From NCBI GenBank assembly GCA_030037705.1, contig JASHQE010000039.1, forward strand, positions 1 to 64,000: a DNA stretch of 64,000 nt, read 5' to 3'. Source of the stretch: Acidobacteriaceae bacterium. Lineage in GTDB: Bacteria; Acidobacteriota; Terriglobia; Terriglobales; Acidobacteriaceae. The notes beneath the pieces are model-generated. The model saw nothing but the letters and a program-made list of their open reading frames with translations, did no database searches and had not been told where the DNA came from. Both the position numbers and the translations under genes were made by a program. Numbering within the stretch: the stretch's first letter is position 1; each line of letters begins with the position of its first letter. Shown one piece after another: positions 53,577 through 61,450 of this stretch.

Positions 53577-54728
53577 GTGTTGACTATGCGAAGCGAGAAT
53601 GGTGCCTCATCCATGGCCGATCCTCTATTGGAGTCCATATCGGCGGCGCAGCGGCTGCCCCTGGACGAAGAAACCTTCAGACGGATGATTGCAATTGAGC
53701 GCAAGCGGACTGAGCGCTCGAAGACCCCCTTTCTGCTGATGCTTCTGGAGATCACCAACCGGAAAAGCCCGGAACAGAACAAAGCGACGCTTGAAACGAT
53801 CGTGACCGCGCTTATGGCCTCCAGCCGCGATACGGATATCGTCGGATGGTACCAGTCGTGCGCCATCGTTGGCGTCCTGTTTACTGGGCTGGTTGGCAGC
53901 GATAAGAACTCAATTGCCGACATGATCGTCAACCGCGTGAGCGCTACGCTTCTGGACGAATTGACCGTGGAGACCTTCAAAGAGGTCAGTATCTCTTTCC
54001 ACTTCTTCCCCGACGATTGGGATCACGAAAAGCCGGGACGGCTCAGCAATCCCGCTCTGTATCCCGACCTGGTGAAGCACGAGAAAGGCAGGCGGCCGCT
54101 GTTGCTGGCTAAGCGGCTGATCGATGTCATTGGCAGCGCGGTGATGCTCATTCTCTGCGCTCCCGTGTTTCTTGTGATCGCGCTCGCCGTCAAATTGACC
54201 TCGAAAGGGCCTGTGTTTTTCCGGCAGCAGCGCGTCGGTCAATATGGAAAGAGCTTCACGTTTTTGAAGTTTCGGTCCATGCATGTGAACAACGACAACA
54301 GCGTGCACAGGGAATATGTGAAACGGCTGATCGAAAGCAAGCCCGGTTGCGAGAACGGCACCGGCAAGAGCGTCTATAAGCTGACGAACGATAAACGGAT
54401 TACGCCGCTGGGTAAGCTTCTGCGCAGGACCAGCCTCGACGAATTGCCGCAGTTCCTAAACGTTTTGTGGGGAGACATGTCGTTGGTAGGTCCTCGTCCT
54501 CCGATTCCTTATGAGCTGGCCGCTTATCAGACGTGGCATCGCAGGAGGCTTCTCGACGTAAAGCCGGGCATCACTGGCTTGTGGCAGGTTACGGGCCGCA
54601 GCAGCGTGAAGTTCGATGAGATGGTCCGTCTGGATCTCCGGTACGCCATGTCCTGGAGCCCGTGGCTCGACCTCAGGATTCTTATCCGCACACCTCTCGC
54701 GGTCATCAAGGGATCGGGCGCGTGCTGA
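53577..54728 (+). CDS. Sugar-1-phosphate transferase fused to a degenerate GGDEF-like domain
   Basis: This 383-residue protein starts with GTG after AGGAG. Residues about 30-165 have the layout of a GGDEF domain (LDEETFRRMIAIERKRTERS, LLMLLEI, RDTDIVGWYQSCAIVGVLF, VSISFHFFP), but the signature is WYQSC in place of GGDEF, so cyclase activity is not expected. Residues about 175-383 are a full initiating phosphoglycosyl transferase: KRLIDVIGSAVMLILCAPVF re-entrant helix, FLKFRSM, TSLDELPQFLNVLWGDMSLV and GITGLWQVTGRSSVKFDEM. It lacks the multi-TM front of WbaP. It starts the cluster 2 repeat unit. Confidence 0.85.
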   Translation: MLTMRSENGASSMADPLLESISAAQRLPLDEETFRRMIAIERKRTERSKTPFLLMLLEITNRKSPEQNKATLETIVTALMASSRDTDIVGWYQSCAIVGVLFTGLVGSDKNSIADMIVNRVSATLLDELTVETFKEVSISFHFFPDDWDHEKPGRLSNPALYPDLVKHEKGRRPLLLAKRLIDVIGSAVMLILCAPVFLVIALAVKLTSKGPVFFRQQRVGQYGKSFTFLKFRSMHVNNDNSVHREYVKRLIESKPGCENGTGKSVYKLTNDKRITPLGKLLRRTSLDELPQFLNVLWGDMSLVGPRPPIPYELAAYQTWHRRRLLDVKPGITGLWQVTGRSSVKFDEMVRLDLRYAMSWSPWLDLRILIRTPLAVIKGSGAC

Positions 54729-54834
54729 TCGCATACGCTGTTCCCGATCGAACATCGACTTCTTCGAATGGGCAAGAACAACTCCTTACTTAGAGGTTTC
54801 TAAATTAAGTCAGCGAACGAAAGAGATAAAACAC

Positions 54835-55833
54835 ATGAACTTTGGCGTGATCGGTTATGGATATTGGGGCCCGAATATCGTGCGCAACCTGATGACCCTG
54901 GAGGGGTCACAGGTGTGCGCCATTGCGGACTTAAGCCCTACGGCGCGAGCACGCGCACAGAAGGCTTATCCGGGAGTCACGGTGACGCCCAATGCCGCCG
55001 AAGTGATTACATCGCCGGAAATCGATGCGATCGCTGTGATCTCCCCTGTTTGGACGCACTACGAGTTGGCGAAGGCTGCGCTCGAAAACGGCAAACACGT
55101 CTTTGTCGAGAAGCCCTTCACAAGTACAGCCGCGCAGGGCGAAGAATTAATCAATCTTGCCTTGCGGAAGAACCTCAAGATCATGGTGGATCACACCTTT
55201 CTTTTTACGGGTGCGGTCCGGCGTATTGCTCAGCTCATTGATCAGGGCGAGCTAGGGAGCCTTTATTATTACGATTCGACGCGCGTCAACCTGGGGCTCT
55301 TTCAACACGACATCAACGTCCTGTGGGATCTTGCTCCGCATGATCTGTCGATCATGGATTACCTCATCAAGGCCAACCCGGAAGGGGTCGTCGCAACTGG
55401 AGAAGGGCATTTGAACGGGCATGAGGATGTGGCGTACATGACCATCTATTTCCCGGACCGCGTGATCGCGCACATCAACGTCAACTGGCTTTCACCTGTA
55501 AAGGTGAGAACGACGCTGATCGGCGGCGAAAAGCGGATGCTGGTGTGGAACGATCTCGAGGCTGATGAGAAGGTCAAGATCTACGACAAGGGTGTGCAGA
55601 TCACCAACCAGGAAGGCGTCTACAAACTGCTAGTCAACTATCGCTCCGGCGATATGTGGTCGCCGCAGCTGGAACAGGTTGAGGCGCTGCAGCAGGAGCT
55701 TTCCTATTTCGTGGATTGCGTGTCGGCGGGGAAGGAACCATTCAACAACGGACCCGCAGGATTACGAGTCGTGAAAATGCTGGAAGCGGCCAGCCAGTCG
55801 CTCAGCAAGAAGGGCTCTCTTGTTTATTTATGA
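54835..55833 (+). CDS. Gfo/Idh/MocA-family oxidoreductase (WlbA/WbpB-like)
   Basis: The ATG at 54835 gives 332 residues, while longer in-frame sequence upstream overlaps the previous gene and is not conserved. The NAD-binding start is MNFGVIGYGYWGPNIVRNLM; VEKPFTSTAAQ is the conserved EKP motif with its catalytic Lys; HTFLFTGAVRRI follows. With the acetyltransferase and aminotransferase that follow, it makes the WlbA-WlbB-WlbE set that builds 3-acetamido sugars, e.g. oxidising C3 of UDP-GlcNAcA. The UDP-GlcNAc 6-dehydrogenase of that route is not in the window. The stop overlaps the next start (ATGA). Confidence 0.85.
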   Translation: MNFGVIGYGYWGPNIVRNLMTLEGSQVCAIADLSPTARARAQKAYPGVTVTPNAAEVITSPEIDAIAVISPVWTHYELAKAALENGKHVFVEKPFTSTAAQGEELINLALRKNLKIMVDHTFLFTGAVRRIAQLIDQGELGSLYYYDSTRVNLGLFQHDINVLWDLAPHDLSIMDYLIKANPEGVVATGEGHLNGHEDVAYMTIYFPDRVIAHINVNWLSPVKVRTTLIGGEKRMLVWNDLEADEKVKIYDKGVQITNQEGVYKLLVNYRSGDMWSPQLEQVEALQQELSYFVDCVSAGKEPFNNGPAGLRVVKMLEAASQSLSKKGSLVYL

Positions 55834-56336
55834 ACTCCTATAACTGCATTGCAGAGAGCGTCAAGCTCGGTAAAGATGTAAAGCTGTCCCAATTCATCAA
55901 TCTATACGGATGCGAGATCGGAGATGAGACGAAGATCGGCGCGTTCGTGGAGATCCAGAGGAATGCGACCATCGGCAAGCGCTGCAAAATCTCAAGCCAC
56001 ACCTTCATCTGCGAAGGCGTGGTGATCGAGGACAACGTCTTTATCGGCCACGGCGTGATGTTCACGAACGATTCTTATCCTCGGGCCACAGCCCGCGGCG
56101 GAAGCCTGCAGACCGAAGCGGATTGGAAGGTCGAGCCGACGGTGATCCGCAAGGGCGCTTCGGTCGGTTCGGGTGCAACGATCCTATGCAATCTCAGCGT
56201 GGGAGAAAACGCGATTGTCGGCGCGGGTAGCGTGGTCACGAAAGATGTTCCGGCCAATGCCATTGTCGCTGGTAATCCGGCTAAAGTACTTCGTTATATC
56301 GAAGAAAACGTGGAGGCAACGAATGTCCGTTCCTAG
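55830..56336 (+). CDS. Left-handed beta-helix N-acetyltransferase (WlbB/WbpD-like)
   Basis: The ATG at 55830 gives 168 residues made almost wholly of hexapeptide repeats (LGKDVKLSQFINLYGCEIGD, IGAFVEIQRNATIGKRCKIS, VIRKGASVGSGATILCNLSV, IVGAGSVVTKDVPANAIVAG). The insert HGVMFTNDSYPRA carries the His/Asn/Asp region seen in sugar N-acetyltransferases such as WbpD. It would acetylate the 3-amino group formed by the next gene's aminotransferase. It overlaps both neighbours. Confidence 0.87.
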   Translation: MNSYNCIAESVKLGKDVKLSQFINLYGCEIGDETKIGAFVEIQRNATIGKRCKISSHTFICEGVVIEDNVFIGHGVMFTNDSYPRATARGGSLQTEADWKVEPTVIRKGASVGSGATILCNLSVGENAIVGAGSVVTKDVPANAIVAGNPAKVLRYIEENVEATNVRS

Positions 56337-57561
56337 CAATATTCCTTTCCTCGATCTGGTAACACCGCACGTGGAGCTTGAAAACGAGCTTACCGAGGTA
56401 TTCCACAAGGCGCTGCACACCGCCGGTTTCATTGGCGGTCCCATGGTGGAGGGGTTCGAGAATGCTTTTGCTGCGTTCTGCAATACAAAACATGCTGCCG
56501 CTATAAGCAGCGGGACGGATGCACTGCGCTTCGCGCTTATGGCATGTGGCGTGCAAAACGGCGATGTTGTGCTGACGGTGCCGCACACGTTCATTGCTAC
56601 GACAGAGGCGATCTCGCAGGCTGGGGCGTTGCCGGAGTTCATCGATATCGATGAGCAGACCTATAACATGTCGGTGGAACGGCTGCAGTTCTTTCTCGAA
56701 GAGCAGTGCACACGCAACAGTGCGGGTAAGCTGATCAGCGACCGGAGCGGCCGGCCGGTGACGGCGATTGTCCCGGTTCACTTGTATGGCCAGATTGCGG
56801 ATATGGATCCGATTCTCGAGCTCGCCGATGCGTATGGCCTCATGGTGATCGAAGACGCCTGCCAGGCTCACGGAGCCGAGTACTTTTCGCGCAAGGCCAA
56901 TCGCTGGATGAAGGCGGGCTCGATGGGGCGCGCCGCTGCATTCAGTTTTTATCCTGGAAAGAACCTTGGAGCATGCGGCGAAGCGGGCGCTGCCACAACG
57001 AACGATGACGAGATTGCCCGCAAGATCAAGATGCTGCGCGATCACGGCCAGGCGCAAAAGTACTATCACGATATCGAGGGCTACAACGGCCGGCTGGACG
57101 CGATTCAGGCTGGGCTGCTGCAGGTGAAGCTGGCGCACCTGGCGAAGTGGAATGCACAGCGCCGCGAACGGGCGGAGGAGTACAACCGCCTGCTTGCCGG
57201 CACCGACGCCATCACGTGTCCCTACGAACCATCCTGGTCGCGAGCCGTATATCACCTGTATGTAATCCGTACGGCCGATCGCGATGGCATGATGAAGCAC
57301 CTCAAGGACGCGGGCATTGCGACAGCAATTCACTATCCGATTCCGCTGCACATGCAGAGGGCCTACTCCTGGCTCAATTACAAAGCAGAGGATTTTCCGG
57401 TTGCGTCGCGCGTTGCCGCCGAGATTGTGTCCTTGCCGATGTTTCCGCAACTGACGGCAGAGCAACAGGAGCGCGTGGCCCAGGAGACACTTGCCTTTGC
57501 CTCCAAACCTGCTCTCCAACCCGCGGTGAACGCAACAGCACTCGCAGAAGTTACCGCATAA
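56323..57561 (+). CDS. DegT/DnrJ/EryC1/StrS aminotransferase (WlbE/WbpE-like)
   Basis: The ATG at 56323 is preceded by GGAGG and lies 14 bases inside the previous gene, giving 412 residues. Family signatures are ISSGTDALRFALMACGV, PHTFIATTEAISQAGA, VHLYGQIADMDPI, EDACQAHGAEY and FSFYPGKNLGACGEAGA, with the PLP lysine at 213. RLDAIQAGLLQVKL and HYPIPLHMQRAY complete the sugar site. It adds an amino group, probably at C3 of a UDP-sugar, before acetylation by the upstream beta-helix enzyme. Confidence 0.9.
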   Translation: MSVPSNIPFLDLVTPHVELENELTEVFHKALHTAGFIGGPMVEGFENAFAAFCNTKHAAAISSGTDALRFALMACGVQNGDVVLTVPHTFIATTEAISQAGALPEFIDIDEQTYNMSVERLQFFLEEQCTRNSAGKLISDRSGRPVTAIVPVHLYGQIADMDPILELADAYGLMVIEDACQAHGAEYFSRKANRWMKAGSMGRAAAFSFYPGKNLGACGEAGAATTNDDEIARKIKMLRDHGQAQKYYHDIEGYNGRLDAIQAGLLQVKLAHLAKWNAQRRERAEEYNRLLAGTDAITCPYEPSWSRAVYHLYVIRTADRDGMMKHLKDAGIATAIHYPIPLHMQRAYSWLNYKAEDFPVASRVAAEIVSLPMFPQLTAEQQERVAQETLAFASKPALQPAVNATALAEVTA

Positions 57562-57600
57562 CCGGCACGGGACAACTATTACAGGTTGCGTAGGATTCGC

Positions 57601-58791
57601 ATGGTATCGAACAACGTTGCAGAGAGAACGGTCTCGCCGGATCTTGGGACGGAAGTGACGGCAATGCAGCAAGGCGCGTCAGTCCGGAGTGGTTCCGGGG
57701 AGAGGCGTACCGTTCCGGCCGGACCGCGGCGCAAGGTATGGATCGATCTCGAAAACTCCCCGCATGTTCCGTTCTTCGGGCCGATCATGCAGGAGCTCGA
57801 AAAGCTAAATTACGAGATCGTGCTGACCGCCCGGGATTGCTTTCAGGTATGTGAGCTGGCGGACATGGCCGGACTGAGATATCGCAAGATCGGTCGCCAC
57901 TACGGGAAGAACCGCTTAGCGAAGCTGGCCGGGCTGGGAATTCGCGTGCTGCAACTGGCTCCATTCATTCTGCGGCAGAGACCGGCGATCAGTGTTTCGC
58001 ATGGCTCCCGCTCATTGATTGTGCTCTCCGCTCTGCTGGGCATTCGCAGCATCACCATCGCCGACTACGAGCATGCCGATCTCCGGCTTACGAAGTGGCT
58101 GGGCTCGGAGCGCAAGAAGTGGATCATGACGCCAGAGGTGATTCCGTCTGAGGTCTTTACCAAGAACGGAATGCGCCAGGATCACGTGCTGCATTATCCG
58201 GGGATCAAGGAAGATGTCTATGTGCCATATTTTCTGCCCGACCCGGCGTTAAAAACTTCCTTCGGGTTCACTGCAGCGGACGTGGTTGTGGTGATCCGGC
58301 CACCGGCGACCGAGGCGCACTATCACAATCCTGAAAGCGAAAAATTATTGATGGCTGTCCTCGAGATGCTCGAAGAACATCCGAACGCGCGGGTGGTTCT
58401 GCTGCCTCGGACCCATAAGCAGGAAGCAGAGCTGCGCAAGGCTAAACCGCAGTTATTTACCACGGGAAAAATCATGGTGCCGGAACACGCGGTGAACGGG
58501 CTGGACCTGATCTGGTACTCGGACCTTGTGATCAGCGGCGGAGGCACGATGAATCGCGAGGCCGCGGCTTTGGGCATTCCGGTCTATAGCCTCTTTCGCG
58601 GCACGCTGGGAGCGGTGGACAGACACTTGGCCGAGGTGGGCAAACTGATTCTTCTCGAAAGCGTAGAGGATGTGCACGAGAAACTGAAGCTGGTGCCGCG
58701 CGAGAAGACGCCTGCCTTCCGGCCGGGACAGGGAGCCGCGCTTCAGGCAGTGGTGAACCACATTCACGCGGTCATGGAAAGTCGAGGCTGA
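57601..58791 (+). CDS. DUF354 family GT-B-like protein
   Basis: The ATG at 57601 is preferred over a TTG at 57586 and gives 396 residues. A poorly conserved 45-residue head precedes the DUF354 core: VWIDLENSPHVPFFGPIMQE, HGSRSLIVLSALLGIRSITI, YPGIKEDVYVPYF, VVIRPPATEAHY and SDLVISGGGTMNREAAALGI. The fold is related to UDP-GlcNAc 2-epimerase/MurG-like GT-B proteins. The role is unknown; in this position a transferase or sugar-nucleotide enzyme is likely. Confidence 0.82.
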   Translation: MVSNNVAERTVSPDLGTEVTAMQQGASVRSGSGERRTVPAGPRRKVWIDLENSPHVPFFGPIMQELEKLNYEIVLTARDCFQVCELADMAGLRYRKIGRHYGKNRLAKLAGLGIRVLQLAPFILRQRPAISVSHGSRSLIVLSALLGIRSITIADYEHADLRLTKWLGSERKKWIMTPEVIPSEVFTKNGMRQDHVLHYPGIKEDVYVPYFLPDPALKTSFGFTAADVVVVIRPPATEAHYHNPESEKLLMAVLEMLEEHPNARVVLLPRTHKQEAELRKAKPQLFTTGKIMVPEHAVNGLDLIWYSDLVISGGGTMNREAAALGIPVYSLFRGTLGAVDRHLAEVGKLILLESVEDVHEKLKLVPREKTPAFRPGQGAALQAVVNHIHAVMESRG

Positions 58792-58795
58792 CGGG

Positions 58796-59905
58796 ATGCT
58801 TTCAGAGGCAGTGATGAACCGCGAGCAGCAGGACGTGGGTGCCCGGGGCATCTCCGAATTGTGCGATCTGGCAGCGCGGGGGCTGGTTCCCATGCTCGAT
58901 CCGAAGGCGCAGATCTTTTGCAACATCTACAACCAGACCGCCCAAGGAATGCAGCGCGAGGAGCTGTCGCCGCGCTACACGATGATGACCCTGTTGGGGC
59001 TGCAGCGGTACGAGCAGTCCGGCCGCCGCTCGCCCGTAGCGATCGCGCCAGTGCTGGAGAGGCTGCTCGGGGATACGCGTTGGCTCACAAGTGCGGGCGA
59101 CCTGGGACTGCTGCTCTGGACCTGCTCGGAACTGGCGCCGGAGCGATTGCCGAAGGTCTATGAAGCAGTGCGGGCGCAGGAAGCCTTGACGCGCTTTGCC
59201 GATGGACGGCAGGGCTGCACGATGGAAGTGGCGTGGTACCTCACCGGGCTGGCGTCTTGCCTGATGGTTGGAGACGTGGGTCTTCCTGGACTAGAGAAAC
59301 AGATCGCAGCGGCGCGGACAATCCTCAAGGACAACTGCGGAAAATCCGGTGTGTATGGGCATCGCAGCCGCAAGGCGGGCTACATCCGGCACAGGATCGG
59401 CAGCTTTGCCGACCAGGTGTATCCCACCATCGCCTTTGCACATCTGGCTCAGGCGCAGGGCAATGAAGATGCGCGGGCCATGGCGCTCCGTACTGCGACA
59501 AAAATGTGCGAACTGCAAGGGCCGCTCGGCGAGTGGTCGTGGCAATACGATGCGGCGACGGGCAGAGTCGTGAGCCGCTATCCGGTCTATTCGGTGCATC
59601 AGCACGCGATGGCGCCCATGATGCTGCTTGCCGCAGCCGAGGCTACGGGGCGCGACTTCAGCGCTGCCATCTACAAGGGGCTGGCGTGGATCAGCGGCAA
59701 CAACGAGATGCATCGCGATTTCATCGAGCCTTCGCTCGGCTTGGTTTGGCGGTGCATCTACCTTGAGGCGTTCGATAAGTATGTGGATGTCGCTCTGCGA
59801 TTTTTCCAGTTGCGCAACGGTGTTGCTCCTGTTCAGTTGAAAGTTCGTTACGAGTGCCGGCCCTATGAATTGGGTTGGCTGCTCTATGCCTTTGCGGGAA
59901 AGTGA
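58796..59905 (+). CDS. Unknown protein, probable alpha/alpha-barrel, in the exopolysaccharide cluster
   Basis: This 369-residue protein has no signal or membrane segment and follows the DUF354 gene by four bases. It is helical with repeated blocks (YTMMTLLGLQRYEQSGRRSP, TMEVAWYLTGLASCLMVGDV, ADQVYPTIAFAHLAQAQGNE, YSVHQHAMAPMMLLAAAEAT), as in alpha/alpha toroids of lyases, epimerases or terpene-cyclase-like proteins. GEWSWQYDAATGRVVSRYP is a striking conserved-looking patch. I do not recognise a family. It may act on sugar or lipid intermediates. ATG at 58814 is an alternative start. Confidence 0.7.
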   Translation: MLSEAVMNREQQDVGARGISELCDLAARGLVPMLDPKAQIFCNIYNQTAQGMQREELSPRYTMMTLLGLQRYEQSGRRSPVAIAPVLERLLGDTRWLTSAGDLGLLLWTCSELAPERLPKVYEAVRAQEALTRFADGRQGCTMEVAWYLTGLASCLMVGDVGLPGLEKQIAAARTILKDNCGKSGVYGHRSRKAGYIRHRIGSFADQVYPTIAFAHLAQAQGNEDARAMALRTATKMCELQGPLGEWSWQYDAATGRVVSRYPVYSVHQHAMAPMMLLAAAEATGRDFSAAIYKGLAWISGNNEMHRDFIEPSLGLVWRCIYLEAFDKYVDVALRFFQLRNGVAPVQLKVRYECRPYELGWLLYAFAGK

Positions 59906-59961
59906 ACCCGCCATCGTCCCGTTCCGGTAACCTCGCTTCAAGTTTTCCAGCCGGTATCTCC

Positions 59962-60071
59962 GGTAGTGGGTCAGTTTGAATATTTTTCTCTCAGGGGCTA
60001 AAGCCCCGATTAATTTTTTGACCAGTTGACGTACGGGCTAAAGCCCGTACCCTTCAAACTGACCCACCACC
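59962..60071. mobile_element. 110-bp MITE-like element with 19-bp inverted ends and 8-bp target duplication
   Basis: The ends GGTAGTGGGTCAGTTTGAA (59962-59980) and its inverted copy (60053-60071) differ at one base. GTATCTCC flanks both sides (59954-59961 and 60072-60079), a clean 8-bp target duplication. Inside are GGGGCTAAAGCCCC (59994-60007) and GTACGGGCTAAAGCCCGTAC (60031-60050), the same paired CTAAA hairpins as in the 5031-5148 element. It has no coding capacity. It separates the first half of cluster 2 from the GT4/beta-helix part. Confidence 0.8.
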
Positions 60072-60092
60072 GTATCTCCTGATCGCCAATGT

Positions 60093-61304
60093 ATGCGCGC
60101 ACTCTATAGTTTTCCGCACAAACTGGGCGCTGATCGCATCTGCTATACAGCTTGGCAGCAGGTGAACGGGCTGGTTTCAGCCGGCGCAGAGGTTGCGCTC
60201 TATGCGGGAGCGCTGACGCGCCCGGTACCCGATTCCGTTGAGGTGCACACGACGCTTGCGCGCGGCAAGCTGCGCCTGCCGTACAAGCTCGTTGGCAAGC
60301 TGCGGGCGCTTGCGCTGCACGACAAGATCGTCGCGCATCAACTGAAGAAGTTTGCCGGCAAAATCGACGTGGTTCACGTCTGGCCCTGCGCAGCATTGGC
60401 AACCATCGCGGCGGCGAAGCGGCTGGGGATTCCTACGGTGCTGGAACGGCCGAATGCGCACACGCGGTTTTGCTATGAGGTGGTCGCTGCGGAGCATCGG
60501 CGCGTCGGGATCCAGACGCCGCACGATGATTACCTGCCGAATGAAGCGGTGCTGGCACGGGAAGAGGCGGAGTTTGCCGCATGTGATTTTCTGCTTTGCG
60601 CATCGGAGTTTGCGGCCAAGAGCTTCCTCGATCTCGGCTACCCGCAACAGAAGATCCTTCGGCATCGTTACGGCTTTGATGAGACGGCATTCTTCCCTGC
60701 CGCCACAGTGCGCGAGCGCGGAAGGCCATTTACTGCACTTTTTTGCGGGGTCGATGCAGTGCGGAAGGGCTTGCATCTGGCCATGGAAGCATGGCTGGCC
60801 TCGTCCGCCAGCAAGGATGGCGTGTTTTGGATCGCCGGCGAACTCATGGACGAATTCAAGAACCGGTTTGCAGAATATCTTGCACATCCCAGCATCGTGC
60901 AGCTCGGCCATCGTCATGATGTACCGCAGTTGATGCAAAAAGCCGATATTTTGCTGATGCCGTCCATCGAAGAGGGGTTCGGCTTGGTCTGTGCGGAGGC
61001 GATTGCCGCTGGATGCGTGCCCCTGGCTTCCGACGCCTGCACGGAGATGTGCCGTCACATGGAAAATGCGCTGGTGCACAAGGTCGGGGATGTTGCCGCT
61101 TTGCGCCAGCAAATCTCCCAACTGTATGACAATCCAGAACTGCTGGCCGCACTGCGGGCCGGAGCGTTGCGGAGTCGAGGGGAATGGACGTGGTCAGAGG
61201 CGGGTATAGCCCTGGTGGAAGCGTACCGGCAAGCTGTTGGCAGCCGCAGCACTGCCAGTTCTAACTGTGGGGCAGCCTTCGAGATTTCGCGGAGCAGGGC
61301 GTAG
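60093..61304 (+). CDS. GT4 family glycosyltransferase
   Basis: This 403-residue GT-B protein has an acceptor lobe starting MRALYSFPHKLGADRICYTA with VVHVWPCAALATIAAAKRLG, and a donor lobe with FTALFCGVDAVRKGLHLAME, LGHRHDVPQLMQKADILLMP and SIEEGFGLVCAEAIAAGCVP, the EX7E motif. The Ser/Ala-rich tail after residue 385 is poorly conserved. It lies just past the small mobile element, so its coupling to the upstream part of cluster 2 may be broken. Confidence 0.86.
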   Translation: MRALYSFPHKLGADRICYTAWQQVNGLVSAGAEVALYAGALTRPVPDSVEVHTTLARGKLRLPYKLVGKLRALALHDKIVAHQLKKFAGKIDVVHVWPCAALATIAAAKRLGIPTVLERPNAHTRFCYEVVAAEHRRVGIQTPHDDYLPNEAVLAREEAEFAACDFLLCASEFAAKSFLDLGYPQQKILRHRYGFDETAFFPAATVRERGRPFTALFCGVDAVRKGLHLAMEAWLASSASKDGVFWIAGELMDEFKNRFAEYLAHPSIVQLGHRHDVPQLMQKADILLMPSIEEGFGLVCAEAIAAGCVPLASDACTEMCRHMENALVHKVGDVAALRQQISQLYDNPELLAALRAGALRSRGEWTWSEAGIALVEAYRQAVGSRSTASSNCGAAFEISRSRA

Positions 61305-61450
61305 GGACCAATTTGATTCTGTGAATTCGAAGATTCATATTGAGGAAAATAGGGGTACTTTGGTGCGGTAATTTTCTCGGGGTTGGGGTCGCGTAAACTA
61401 AAGTAATGTTTCAAGGGCCCCGATATCGTGGAGTGAAGGAGACCCCGCTC

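Noticed and set aside
56281-57672. 463-codon frame on the minus strand opposite the aminotransferase gene
   Set aside because: It is a mirror frame of a strongly supported DegT gene in GC-rich sequence, with Arg/His-rich nonsense composition.
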